DNA of 64,000 bases from Dactylonectria macrodidyma (Eukaryota > Ascomycota > Sordariomycetes > Hypocreales > Nectriaceae). The notes below the pieces were generated by a model. The model saw nothing but the letters and a program-made list of their open reading frames with translations. It was not told the DNA's origin and did no database searches. The stretch lies in assembly GCA_020744425.1 (NCBI GenBank), contig JAGMUV010000004.1:3286001-3350000 (forward strand), written 5' to 3'. The first letter of the stretch is position 1. Each line of letters opens with the position of its first letter. Below are positions 45,326-54,376 of the stretch, one piece after another. Made by a program: the position numbers and the translations under genes.

Positions 45326-46924
45326 ATGTCAAACTCCAGCAGCCCCGATTGGAAATGGTTCCCCAACGAGAAGAGCAGCTGGTCGCTCGATGTCGTTACG
45401 CTGCTCGCCGTCATTGGCGAGTCGTCCATGGCCGAACACTCGCAGACTATCACCGCATCGCTCCTCTGCCTCCTGCCACGCCTCATTCCCGCGCCCCAGG
45501 CCCTTCTGAAGCCCTCGCGGCCCGTCCGCATGCCTGAGACTGTGGCCAAAATGACAGGCGTTTACAGTGGCACCACGCTGGACTCGGTCGGCTTCTTCGC
45601 GACCATCATCACCCCATTTGACTCGCTGCCCGCGTTTAGCTTCATGGTCGTTGAGATTGAGCACTCGGACCTCAATCAGATGGGCGACATTGAAGTCCCC
45701 GCCGTCCAGGACCACTCTCGCCGTCCAAGCCTGTTCCGCGGCCCTTTTTCGTGGGTTCAATCCGTCGTCCGCACGACAAGCCGAGATTCTTCCCACGGCC
45801 CCGATCGCAAAGATAGCAGGCTTCCCCGGAACCCCGGCGCTGATGAGGAGACCGGCCTTCCCCTCCCGAACTTGGCCCCATCCCCGGACCGATCCCGTCC
45901 CGCCCGCACTACTACCATCTGCCTACCCGACGGTGACAATGGATCTCCAGCGCCTAAGATGCTGAGGCGCAGAGCCACAGCCAAGGAAAAGGTCCAAGAC
46001 ATGCTCTCCAACCCGACTCTGGCTAACAGAGCCGCCCCTCCCGCTGTCCCCGCCAAGCTCTTTTCTCCCATCCACATCCTCTCCGTCTTCTCATGTCTGC
46101 TCAGCATAGCCCTCATCATATCTGCCATAATCTGGAAGGATGGAACCGCCATCCTCGCCGTCAGCCTCATCTCCCTTGCATCTACTGTAGTCGGCTATGC
46201 CTCATTGTGGCACCCGATCCTGAGGAATCGCAAACACACCAACGAGGTACCCAAGGGCGACGTCATGATCCGCACCCGTGAAGGCGCATTCATCCTCATC
46301 AAGTGCACAGAAGAGGTAGCTCGCGAGCTCTACTCCGGGACTGAAGAGTGCAAGTACCATGTCGGGGGCCGCACTTATCGCCTTCTCATGGCCTTAGGTA
46401 CCACCCTTCTGATGCTTAGCGTCGTTCTGTTTGGCAACTGCACCTGGAACTCACAAATCTTCATCGGCGGCTCGTACATTGTCCTAAACGGTCTTTACTG
46501 GGGGCTCGGCATGCTTCCTCGGTCGTACTTCTGGGACCTTAATCGCTATCGTTGGAGGGATATCACTCCAGAGGATGCCAAGTCTGCTCACGAAATCACA
46601 AACGAAAACGACCAACGAGAAGGCCATCCCAGTTTCACGCGGACATTGTGGTTTGCCATCCGTGAGACCAAGCTCACCGGTTGGGTAGGTCGCAGCGGCG
46701 CCGCCCCTGGTACCACCCAATGGAATCAATGGTTGAGCGAGGCTCAGAAGAATGCGGAGAAGAATGAGCGAGCCTGGAAGGCCGTGGCGCGTAAGGACGT
46801 CATCATGAAGGAAATGGTTAGGGGCGGTGAGCAGCTGGACGAGGCAGCTCAGCATGCGCCGGCTACCGAGGTGCAGGCGGCCTCTAGTAATAACCCAGCC
46901 TGGAATAAGGACGCCTCGTTTTAG
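45326..46924 (+). CDS. membrane protein with four C-terminal-half spans, unknown function
   Basis: A single open frame encodes 532 residues from an ATG at 45326. Residues 1-130 look folded and mildly hydrophobic (SWSLDVVTLLAVIGESSMAE, GFFATIITPFDSLPAFSFMV), without a signal peptide. A polar, Pro/Arg-rich linker covers 131-245. Predicted membrane spans are at about 250-269, 273-295, 351-369 and 378-397, with the segment 300-350 between the two hairpins. A charged tail with a probable helix (QWNQWLSEAQKNAEKNERAW) follows. The arrangement resembles uncharacterised fungal membrane proteins, and I cannot name a function. It ends 416 bp from the convergent SRP40 gene. The uninterrupted frame and clear spans make the gene call reliable. 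Confidence 0.82.
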   Translation: MSNSSSPDWKWFPNEKSSWSLDVVTLLAVIGESSMAEHSQTITASLLCLLPRLIPAPQALLKPSRPVRMPETVAKMTGVYSGTTLDSVGFFATIITPFDSLPAFSFMVVEIEHSDLNQMGDIEVPAVQDHSRRPSLFRGPFSWVQSVVRTTSRDSSHGPDRKDSRLPRNPGADEETGLPLPNLAPSPDRSRPARTTTICLPDGDNGSPAPKMLRRRATAKEKVQDMLSNPTLANRAAPPAVPAKLFSPIHILSVFSCLLSIALIISAIIWKDGTAILAVSLISLASTVVGYASLWHPILRNRKHTNEVPKGDVMIRTREGAFILIKCTEEVARELYSGTEECKYHVGGRTYRLLMALGTTLLMLSVVLFGNCTWNSQIFIGGSYIVLNGLYWGLGMLPRSYFWDLNRYRWRDITPEDAKSAHEITNENDQREGHPSFTRTLWFAIRETKLTGWVGRSGAAPGTTQWNQWLSEAQKNAEKNERAWKAVARKDVIMKEMVRGGEQLDEAAQHAPATEVQAASSNNPAWNKDASF

Positions 46925-47340
46925 CACAGCGAGCGGTCCCGAACCAATAATGATGACGAAGAAACGAAAAGGAAATTGGGTAATTCATGCGACGCAGCTG
47001 GGTCGTCCTGGTTTTGGCGTAATGCTCAACAGAGCTTCGGTGATAGTTTGAGACATAGATTGAGTCTATGCAACCGTCACAAAACGAAACCCAGAATTAG
47101 TAACACTGAACATATTGCCCAGGAGCAGCGGTACGGTCTCAAGGCACACAACACAAGCACATCCCGACACATCGCCCGGTATGAATGAATATACACTGAC
47201 ACAATTGTAAACACTAATCGACTATGGTATGCAATGCCTGTGGCGCATCATCGAATCGCCGTTCGAAACGCTGGCTCTCTATTGACACAATGTTTTCCCC
47301 GTTTTGTACTCCTGTTGCCGGACCCGTCTACACATTGCAA
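46925..47340. other. convergent 3' region
   Basis: Both flanking genes end toward this AT-richer 416-bp spacer, which should hold their two 3' UTRs. No gene is seen. Confidence 0.5.
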
Positions 47341-48696
47341 TTAGTCATCAAAGTAGATTCCCTTCTTGTCGCCGATGTCGATCATTCCTCCGCGGTAGCT
47401 GCCGCGCTTCTTCTTGTTCTTCTCCTTGGTGAAGCCCTTGCCCTTGGTGACAATGAGGTCCTCGTGGGCCCGCTGCGAGTAGTCGATGGACACGTACTCG
47501 TTGGAGGCGAAGCGGGGGTCAACCTTAATGTTCTTGGGGATGCGGCTGAAGGGCTCGTTTTGAGCCTTGCGGCCGGCCTTGGTGCTGGCCGGGTTCGGGG
47601 GTAGGGGAGGGTCGATCACGCCCTGTTGCTGGAACTCTGGAGAAGTCTTGTCTAGGGTGGCGGAGGAGTCGGAGTCAGTGGCGCTAGTGGACTTCTTGGA
47701 GGGCTTGTCGTCCTCGGACGAGTCGCTGTCAGAGGAAGAGTCCGAGTCGGAAGAGCTGTCGGACTCGGGGAGGGGAACCTTGGCCGCCTTCTTTACATCA
47801 ACATCGCTGTCGGAATCAGAATCTGAGTCGCTGTCCGAGTCAGAATCGGATTCAGAGCTGGAGCTGTCCGAGTCACTGTTGGAAGAGTCGTCCTCCTCCT
47901 TGGCATCGGAGTCGGAATCGCTGCTGTCGCTGCTGGAATCGCTGTCCGAAGAGGAGCTTGATGAGGATGAGGATGCGGATGAGCTCTCGCTCTTGGCGCC
48001 CGTCTTCTGCTTCTTGGCCCGGGGCTCGTCGGAGTCGGAGTCGGAGGAGCTAGAATCGGAGGAAGAGTCTGAGTCAGAGGAGCTGTCGTCGACGGGCGCC
48101 TTGCGCTTTAAGGTGTTAACGATCTTCTTTTCGGCCTTGGGCGCAGGGGCCTCGTCTTCGGAGCTGCTGTCGGAGCTGCTGTCGGAGCTGCTGTCGGAGC
48201 TACTGTCGGAGCTTTCAGAGGACGACTCGGCGGCGTCCTTCATGTCGACATCCTCGCCGTCCGAGTCGCTGGAGTCAGAGTCGGAGCTGGATTCAGAGCT
48301 GTCAGAGCTCTTGGAGGCGGCCTTGGCCTTGCCGGAAGCCTCCCATGTCTGAAAGACGCCCACGAGCGAGGTGCTGGCGGCGCCCTTCGAGTCGGTGGGT
48401 GTCCAGCCCTTCTTCTCGCGGTGCTTCTTGAAGGCGTCGTGAGCGCCGGTGAAGGAGTGATCTGAGAGAAACGTCTCGACGAGGTCCATGAGCTCGCCCG
48501 GGGGAGGGGTGGAGGCCGAGTCACTCTCCTTCTCGGCCTTGACCTTGGACTTGGCCTTGGCCTTGTCGACCTTTTTGCTACCCATGTTGGCGGTGGTGGA
48601 TTTTGCAGCGCCGGCGGGGTTGCTGGAGGGCTGCACGGGGTTTAGGAGGTTGTTAGAAAATAGCCACGCGGGAGGGGCCTGATTCGAGCCGGACAT
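47341..48696 (-). CDS. SRP40: nucleolar phosphoprotein SRP40 (Nopp140-like)
   Basis: A single minus-strand frame encodes 451 residues. Residues about 64-98 (GELMDLVETFLSDHSFTGAH and on) form a LisH-like helical pair that is usual at the N-terminus of this family. Residues about 130-350 are almost only Ser, Asp and Glu in clusters (SSDSDSSSDS type) with a few basic islands, the typical casein-kinase-2 substrate region. The C-terminal 70 residues are a recognisable SRP40 C-terminal domain (NEPFSRIPKNIKVDPRFASN, then SYRGGMIDIGDKKGIYF). Known role: yeast Srp40 and vertebrate Nopp140 are nucleolar chaperones of box C/D and H/ACA snoRNPs that link nucleolus and Cajal bodies. The long plus-strand frame at 47567-48352 is a shadow of the low-complexity codons. 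Divergent from RSM1. Confidence 0.93.
   Translation of the reverse strand: MSGSNQAPPAWLFSNNLLNPVQPSSNPAGAAKSTTANMGSKKVDKAKAKSKVKAEKESDSASTPPPGELMDLVETFLSDHSFTGAHDAFKKHREKKGWTPTDSKGAASTSLVGVFQTWEASGKAKAASKSSDSSESSSDSDSSDSDGEDVDMKDAAESSSESSDSSSDSSSDSSSDSSSEDEAPAPKAEKKIVNTLKRKAPVDDSSSDSDSSSDSSSSDSDSDEPRAKKQKTGAKSESSSASSSSSSSSSDSDSSSDSSDSDSDAKEEDDSSNSDSDSSSSESDSDSDSDSDSDSDSDVDVKKAAKVPLPESDSSSDSDSSSDSDSSEDDKPSKKSTSATDSDSSATLDKTSPEFQQQGVIDPPLPPNPASTKAGRKAQNEPFSRIPKNIKVDPRFASNEYVSIDYSQRAHEDLIVTKGKGFTKEKNKKKRGSYRGGMIDIGDKKGIYFDD
48161..48208. repeat. 12-bp tandem repeat inside SRP40, four copies
   Basis: GAGCTGCTGTCG on the plus strand is repeated at 48161, 48173 and 48185, and with one mismatch at 48197. 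On the coding strand each unit encodes four residues of the Ser/Asp tract, so copy-number change would keep the frame. Confidence 0.9.
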
Positions 48697-49391
48697 GTGC
48701 CAATGTCAAGAGGGCGGTTCTGCAGTTCAATGGCCGGGGGATTGGCGTTTGCAGGATATCAGAAAATCTTGTCGCGACTTGGAACAGAGAGCCAGCAGGA
48801 GCATGGCCTAATAGGCCGCCCAAAAAGTTTTCTGTGGGTTGGCGGTTGCTGGGTGGGGCACGTGGTCTTATCGAGATGCCAAATTGCTTATCGGAGGGAT
48901 CCACGGCCAGACCAATTAAGGTGGGCAGCTGGGCCAGGAACAAGGAACATGGTAAGAGTTTCGCCGCGTACCACTTGGCGCTGAGCCGCTAAAGGTAAGT
49001 AGTGCACGGAGCGAAAGACCAAGAAGTACTTCAAACTTGTGCCAAAATAAACTTATGCATCAAGTATCCAGCCCAGGATAGTACTTATACGGCCAGCGGT
49101 ACAGCTTTCCGGTACCCGTTGCCCGGTTGTGTATCGTCTCCAAGGGACCTCTCGCCTTTCTCGTTTCCCAAACGGGAGTATCAACAACAACCTTCGTCAT
49201 CCTCAAAGTTTAGCTGGCCTGACTTTGATGCACTCGGTCGCGATACCATCAGGTCACTGCACTCATGTTGAGCGCGTTTCCTTTCCCCATCACCTTGAAA
49301 ACTTCTCGATAATCACAGCCGAACGTCTGTTTGTCCGCGCTCCGATCAACCATTCGTCAATCACCCAGCCGCCGACCATCGAGACCCCATC
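48697..49391. promoter_or_regulatory. divergent promoter region of SRP40 and RSM1
   Basis: These 695 bp lie between the start codons of two divergently transcribed genes, both for nuclear RNA-related proteins. No TATA box or known factor site stands out on inspection. Confidence 0.5.
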
Positions 49392-51021
49392 ATGAATGCC
49401 ACAAAGCGCAAGTTCAACACCCTGCTGCAGGGTCTTGGTTCCTCGCGCCCCAAGACTGCCGAGAACCCGCCACCCACAAACGACATCAACTCTTCGCCCG
49501 CATCTCGAACTGCTGCAACGGCCTCGCCTAGGTCGACTCCAACTCGCCCAACGACCGCTGCCATCAGCGACGACCTCTTACAAAAGCGACGACGCCTTGG
49601 CCTGCCTGATTCCATAGCGCCGACTTTGGGTAAGACAGCAAGCCCATCAGCAACCATCAAGATCGTTGCGCAAAAACCGCAGACAAACGTTGCATCGAAG
49701 GATGCACCAGCCAAATACTCCCCAACCGATCGAACAGACCTTTTAAGAAGGCTCAGCACCTTTCAGGAGATCACAGACTGGACGCCCAAGCCTGAGAGGG
49801 TCAGCGAGGTAGAATGGGCTAAGAGGGGATGGGTCTGCCACGGCAAGGAAACTGTGCGGTGTCTCCTCTGCCACCGAGAGCTGGTTGTTAAACTCAATCG
49901 AAAGTTGGTTGACGGCAAGGAGATTCCTGTGTTGGTGCCATCCGAAATCGGTCAGTTTGCCGTCTTGTGATGTGTTGTTGTATCGGATGGATTTACTAAC
50001 ACATTGCAGAGGACGCTTTAGTCGACAAATACGCCGACCTCATCGTCACATCCCACAAGGAAGAGTGTCTTTGGCGCAAGAGAGGCTGTGACGGTATGTC
50101 CCCTGTCCCCAACATCCCATCTATTTGACTGACTGGTGTTGTCTAGATTCCCTGCTTCGGCTATCCCTTACCAACGCTGGCGCTAGTCTCGAAGCCCTAC
50201 GGCAGCGTTACGATGACCTATGCGCTAGAAAGTCATTTTTGCCCTACCAGTTCAATCTTCGCCTCCCGGATGACTTGAAGCTCGACGAAATAATTCCCCA
50301 CTTACCCCCGGATTTCTTTTCCAAGCCGGCTCCAGTTAATGGATCGCCAGACCAACATCCCAATCGAGTTGCGCTAGCTCTTGCTCTTCTAGGATGGCAG
50401 GGGCTGTCCAACGCCCGCATCGGCTCGGTTCCCAACTCGGCCTCATGTCATACGTGTCTTAGACGGCTGGGGTTGTGGATGTTCAAGAGCAAGGAGGTGG
50501 CGGATGATGGCGAGATTCTTGTCCCTGCGCCGATGGATTTCCTCGACCCCCTTAGGGAACACCGATTCTTCTGCCCCTGGTCGAACGCAGACACTCAAAA
50601 ACGAGGAGGCCGACAGACTGGATCAGAAGGGGAGCTGCCAGGGTGGAAAATATTAGTGCAAACATTGGCCAACGACTCGCATCTGCGAGGCGTTTATGAG
50701 GGCCGACCTTCGGCTCGTGCACGACCAAAATCCATGAGTGCTGCCCCGTCAACGCCTCGGAGGCCAGGAACGGCCATATCTGCATCAACACCACAACAAG
50801 TCACACCTACCACTCCCGCGGCTGTTGTTGGTGCGGAAGGCATGGAGGAGGATGAGAAGGAGAGAGATGCCAAGGATAAGGAACGATGGGCGCGATTAAG
50901 AAGAGTAAAGAGTCTGTTCGATTCCAAGGGCACGAGGAAGCTGAGGCATTCCATCAGCCGCCCGATAAGTCGACCAGGAACCAGCCATTCATCAAAGTCG
51001 ACGACCGGCCCGAGGGAATGA
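49392..51021 (+). CDS. rsm1: C3HC zinc-finger mRNA-export factor Rsm1 (NIPA-like)
   Basis: Three exons, 49392-49950, 50010-50093 and 50147-51021, encode 505 residues. Introns are 59 nt (GTCAGT donor, ACTAAC branch) and 53 nt (GTATGT donor, GACTGAC branch, TCTAG acceptor). The spliced protein has a C3HC zinc finger split by the first intron: Cys157, Cys160, His202 and Cys206, in VRCLLCHREL and TSHKEECLWR. A second Rsm1-type region follows, with NSASCHTCLRRLGLW and LREHRFFCPWSN, which can bind another zinc. The last 120 residues are Ser/Pro/Arg-rich with an acidic helix (EEDEKERDAKDKERW). Known role: fission yeast Rsm1 takes part in mRNA export from the nucleus, and the animal homologue NIPA is an F-box-like substrate adaptor in a ubiquitin ligase. 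Residues 1-130 are low-complexity. Confidence 0.92.
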
Positions 51022-51266
51022 GCCCGAGTGCGGAGAGCTGTGTATTCAACGATACCACTGTGTGCAATAATGTCAAGGCGGCTGACAGAGCTGGCGTGTT
51101 TCTTGACCCGAATTTGGTTTCGCCTGTGATTGACAGTTGGGTGACTTTGACATGGACTTATCTAACCATCTTTCGGTCATTAGGTGCGACCATGAAATCG
51201 CATGCGAGGCCCTAAAACGGGGTAGCGATTCAGGTCAGCGATCCATACACCAGAATAGCCATTCCA

Positions 51267-52517
51267 TCACGTCTTCCACTTGATATCGTCAAACGAAACG
51301 ATGGCCCCGGTATATGCCTTCGTCTCGGGCTGCTTCTCAATCCTCTCCCCGAGGGCAAACCCGGCCATCTCTAGGACCGCCAGCCTCACGCCACCTAGCC
51401 CTGCGCCGTTACCAAGGCGGTTTGGGATTCCCATATTTGCTGCAGTGGCGTAAATATCGCCCGACCGGTCAGACCCTTCCCTCCAACTACCCTGAGCTGC
51501 GGTGTCCAGGTCTACCATTGCCTGGCGGACACCAACTGCCAGGGAGTTGCAGAAGGCCATCCATTCGTCGCCGGTCTTGTCTACTTTGGTGAGTACGACA
51601 AGCGTCCGCGTGTTAGACCGCGCGAGAGTCTTCAGCATCCATCGATCCGTGTCCTGAAGCTTCTTGTCCGCCGGTAACAGTATGACGGCGCCCCGAAGCG
51701 TTTGTCTCACGTTGAGGTACTGCAAGATGGTCTTTCCCCAGTCCGACCGACTCTTAAACCCGTAACCGGGCGTGTCCATGAGGATTAGGCTGTGCTTGGG
51801 AGGCATGGATCCTTTGCGGATGAGATCCCGCGCAATCTTTGGGCGCGGCCCAACACCGTAGGCGTTCATCGTTGTGGTCTTTCCTGGGCGGTGGCTCACC
51901 CGCGCCGTGTCCATTTTGCCAACGAGGGCGTTTAAGAATGACGACTTTCCGGCATTTGAGGCGCCTAGAACCACGATTTCTGGGATATGGTCGTTCTGGG
52001 GGTGTTGGTGTAAGGTTTCGGCTGAATACAACAGCTGGCACTTCTCCTCGAAGAACTTTGCAGCGGCGGCCAATGGAGGTCTATCGATCTTCCCAATCGC
52101 TTCAGGTGAGGCTTCATCAGGTTTGTAACAGATCGACTCATGTTGAAAAAGGGATTGTTGATGTGGTTTCAGTCCACGAGGAACCACGAGCTTGAAGAAT
52201 TTGGTCTTGGTAGCAGATTTCTTTACATCGCTTCCATTAACCCGCATTTCTTGAGAAGACGGACCATCCTGTTGAGGGCGAGTCTCCGCGGTACCCTTCA
52301 GCTCCTGGTCTCGAGTGTCGACACCTACGGTCGCATTGGGTTCCTCCAGATCTCTACTTAGCTCGGGTCTAAGGGCCCTCTGAAGAGGCCCTCGCAAGCC
52401 AGGTCTTATGCGACGTGACACAGGTGCCGAGGTCGAAAACAGCGTAATCAATTTTGGAAAGACCCTAGGAGAGAGCGTGTAGCCTAAGCGCAGTAGCGAC
52501 AGTCGTGTTGGCAGCAT
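51267..52517 (-). CDS. EngB-type mitochondrial GTPase
   Basis: A single minus-strand exon encodes 416 residues from the ATG at 52517. The longer frame back to 52544 would need a GTG start. Residues 1-35 are rich in Arg, Leu and Ser without acidic residues (MLPTRLSLLRLGYTLSPRVF and on), which fits a mitochondrial presequence. The TRAFAC GTPase core has G1 GASNAGKSS (185-193), G2 PGKTTTMN (211-218), G3 DTPGYGF (248-254) and G4 TKVD (310-313). The GYGF after G3 marks the EngB/YihA group. Bacterial EngB assists late assembly of the large ribosomal subunit; the yeast relative (Mrx8, YDR336W) is mitochondrial. A role in mitochondrial ribosome assembly is therefore likely by analogy. It converges with RSM1 (245-bp spacer) and diverges from the ALKBH1-like gene. 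Confidence 0.91.
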   Translation of the reverse strand: MLPTRLSLLRLGYTLSPRVFPKLITLFSTSAPVSRRIRPGLRGPLQRALRPELSRDLEEPNATVGVDTRDQELKGTAETRPQQDGPSSQEMRVNGSDVKKSATKTKFFKLVVPRGLKPHQQSLFQHESICYKPDEASPEAIGKIDRPPLAAAAKFFEEKCQLLYSAETLHQHPQNDHIPEIVVLGASNAGKSSFLNALVGKMDTARVSHRPGKTTTMNAYGVGPRPKIARDLIRKGSMPPKHSLILMDTPGYGFKSRSDWGKTILQYLNVRQTLRGAVILLPADKKLQDTDRWMLKTLARSNTRTLVVLTKVDKTGDEWMAFCNSLAVGVRQAMVDLDTAAQGSWREGSDRSGDIYATAANMGIPNRLGNGAGLGGVRLAVLEMAGFALGERIEKQPETKAYTGAIVSFDDIKWKT

Positions 52518-52953
52518 CTTCTCACAGGAAGTCACTTGCAACACTTAGTTCAGGGTTGGTGAACGATTGAGTGAGGCATAGCCCATTGTATGTAGCGGCA
52601 AGAGTTGAGAATAGGATAAGATAAGACACAATGATAAGTTTAATTGTTTTAGAAATTGAATGTTTGACGATGAGTATCCAGGTGAGGTTCATGGAGAAAG
52701 GCAAGTCGACATGATGCTGCCGCAGAGTTGGATCGGATCCATCACGTGATGACACCACACATTGAGTGGATTTGAGTGAGAAGATGAAGGTGATGAACAA
52801 TGCCCACAAATAGCTGGCTATTAACTAGAAGCTGAATTGAATCAGAGTGGCAACGTTTCTGTTCGAGGGACTTTATTCTGATATCAGATCGGAATCGTCT
52901 GGGTAGGAGAATTTGCACGAAATTTTTGTGGTGCCATCACAAGGACCGCCAGC
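52518..52953. promoter_or_regulatory. divergent promoter of the EngB-like and ALKBH1-like genes
   Basis: A 436-bp AT-rich spacer lies between two start codons. Both leaders and promoters must fit here. No specific site is identified. Confidence 0.5.
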
Positions 52954-54035
52954 ATGACGACCAACCTTACAGAGCTAGACGCCCATGAGCAGCCGTCGGA
53001 GCACATGAGAGCAGAATGGAAGCGGTTGTCTCGACAGGAGGCGGAGGCATTTATCGACAATCCCAGCGTCGACGATCCTCGCGCGCCGCTCCACGAGTCT
53101 GGCTTTCTAACTGCCGGCTCCTTGCCCCAAGCCCAGCTCGCAATTGGCTTCGCTAAGCTTGCGCCTGAGTGCGCCGCATTTGCTGAGAGCGATGTGCCTA
53201 TTATCTATCATCCATTACTTCCCGGTTAGTTTGGTATCATCTTCATTCACGGCTGTTGGCCTAACAAGACTCAGGGCTGCTTGTTTTCCCGTCACTGGTG
53301 CCGCCGCCTGTGCAACACCTACTCCTGGATCGCATGATCCATCGCGATCTGAGTAACCCGGAGCATCAAACCAACCTCCACCTCCATTATCAAATACCGT
53401 ACCCTGAGGCCCAGGGAGATGCTAGCGACAGCAGGTCTTTCTTCTCCATCGACCCCGAAACCCCTTCCTTCATCCCCAAGGACCCAGCCGTTCACAAGCC
53501 CCTATCCATCAAGCAAGTCATGCAGCGACGGCTCCACTGGGTAACCTTTGGCGGCCAGTACGACTGGACGAACCGCGTGTATCCGAAGGAGACCCCTCTC
53601 GAGTTTCCCTCCGATATCTCTGACTTCCTCGAAACACTCTTCCCCGAGACCCAAGCCCAGGCCTCCATTCTAAACTTTTACACTCCTGGCGACACCATGA
53701 TGATGCATCGCGATGTCAGCGAGGAGACCAACAAGGGGCTCGTGAGTCTGAGCCTTGGCTGCGATGGCCTCTTCATGATTACTCCGAACCAAATGGCCCA
53801 CGCCGAGGCCGACGGCAGTAAGCAATACCTGCTTCTGCGGCTGCGATCGGGCGATGCCATTTACATGACGGGCGAGTCTCGATACGCGTGGCATGGAGTG
53901 CCTAAAGTCCTCAAGGGAACCTGCCCCGCCTACTTGAAGGATTGGCCGTCACAGAATGACGGCAAGTTCGCTGACTGGCGAGGATGGATGGAGAATAAGA
54001 GAGTAAATCTCAATGTTCGACAAATGAGAGATTAA
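52954..54035 (+). CDS. ALKBH1-like 2-oxoglutarate/Fe(II) dioxygenase
   Basis: Two exons, 52954-53224 and 53275-54035, encode 343 residues. The 50-nt intron (GTTAGT donor, CCTAAC branch, CTCAG acceptor) joins IIYHPLLPG to LLVFPSLVPP. The catalytic set is complete: iron ligands His235 and Asp237 in MMMHRDVSE and His297 in RYAWHGVPKV, and 2-oxoglutarate-binding Arg333 and Arg339 in RVNLNVR. The order and spacing match the AlkB family. LNFYTPGDTMMMHRD and SLSLGCDGLFM are typical of the ALKBH1 branch. Known activities in that branch include demethylation of tRNA and DNA and oxidation of tRNA wobble modifications; the substrate here is not known. No presequence is obvious. It diverges from the mitochondrial GTPase gene and converges with the HECT ligase gene. 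Confidence 0.92.
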
Positions 54036-54376
54036 GACTGTGGTGGCTTATACGGTTCTCTAGGGGGCGTACTGGAATTAGATCACTTTACTTACTTTAC
54101 CACCGCACAGCACCTGCTGATTTCCAGCGCCTCGTCGAGCCAGATCCTTCGCCATGGTGCTGCTAGGTGCGAGCTGATATTCATTTGTATAATCTTGGAA
54201 TACCAAAAGGCTGTAGTTGATCCATTCCCAACATACGCTATGACAACTCTACCGATGTTACCTCTAACCGCTGTTGGCTCAAGTGACTCAGTTCCAGATG
54301 CAATGCATGTATACAAGCATTCCCAAATCATCCATCAATAGATCATTGCAACGCCATTCCTTGCTCACCACAGTCG
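54036..54376. other. convergent 3' spacer
   Basis: These 341 bp separate the stop codons of the ALKBH1-like (plus) and HECT (minus) genes. It should hold both 3' UTRs; no gene is seen. Confidence 0.5.

Noticed and set aside
47567..48352. Long plus-strand open frame (261 codons) rich in Ser, Glu and Leu
   Set aside because: It is antisense to the Ser/Asp tract of SRP40. Ser/Asp codons on one strand give an open Glu/Ser/Leu-rich frame on the other, and no domain is present.
52518..52544. Longer start for the EngB-like GTPase at 52544
   Set aside because: It would need a GTG start; the first ATG at 52517 gives a proper mitochondrial presequence.
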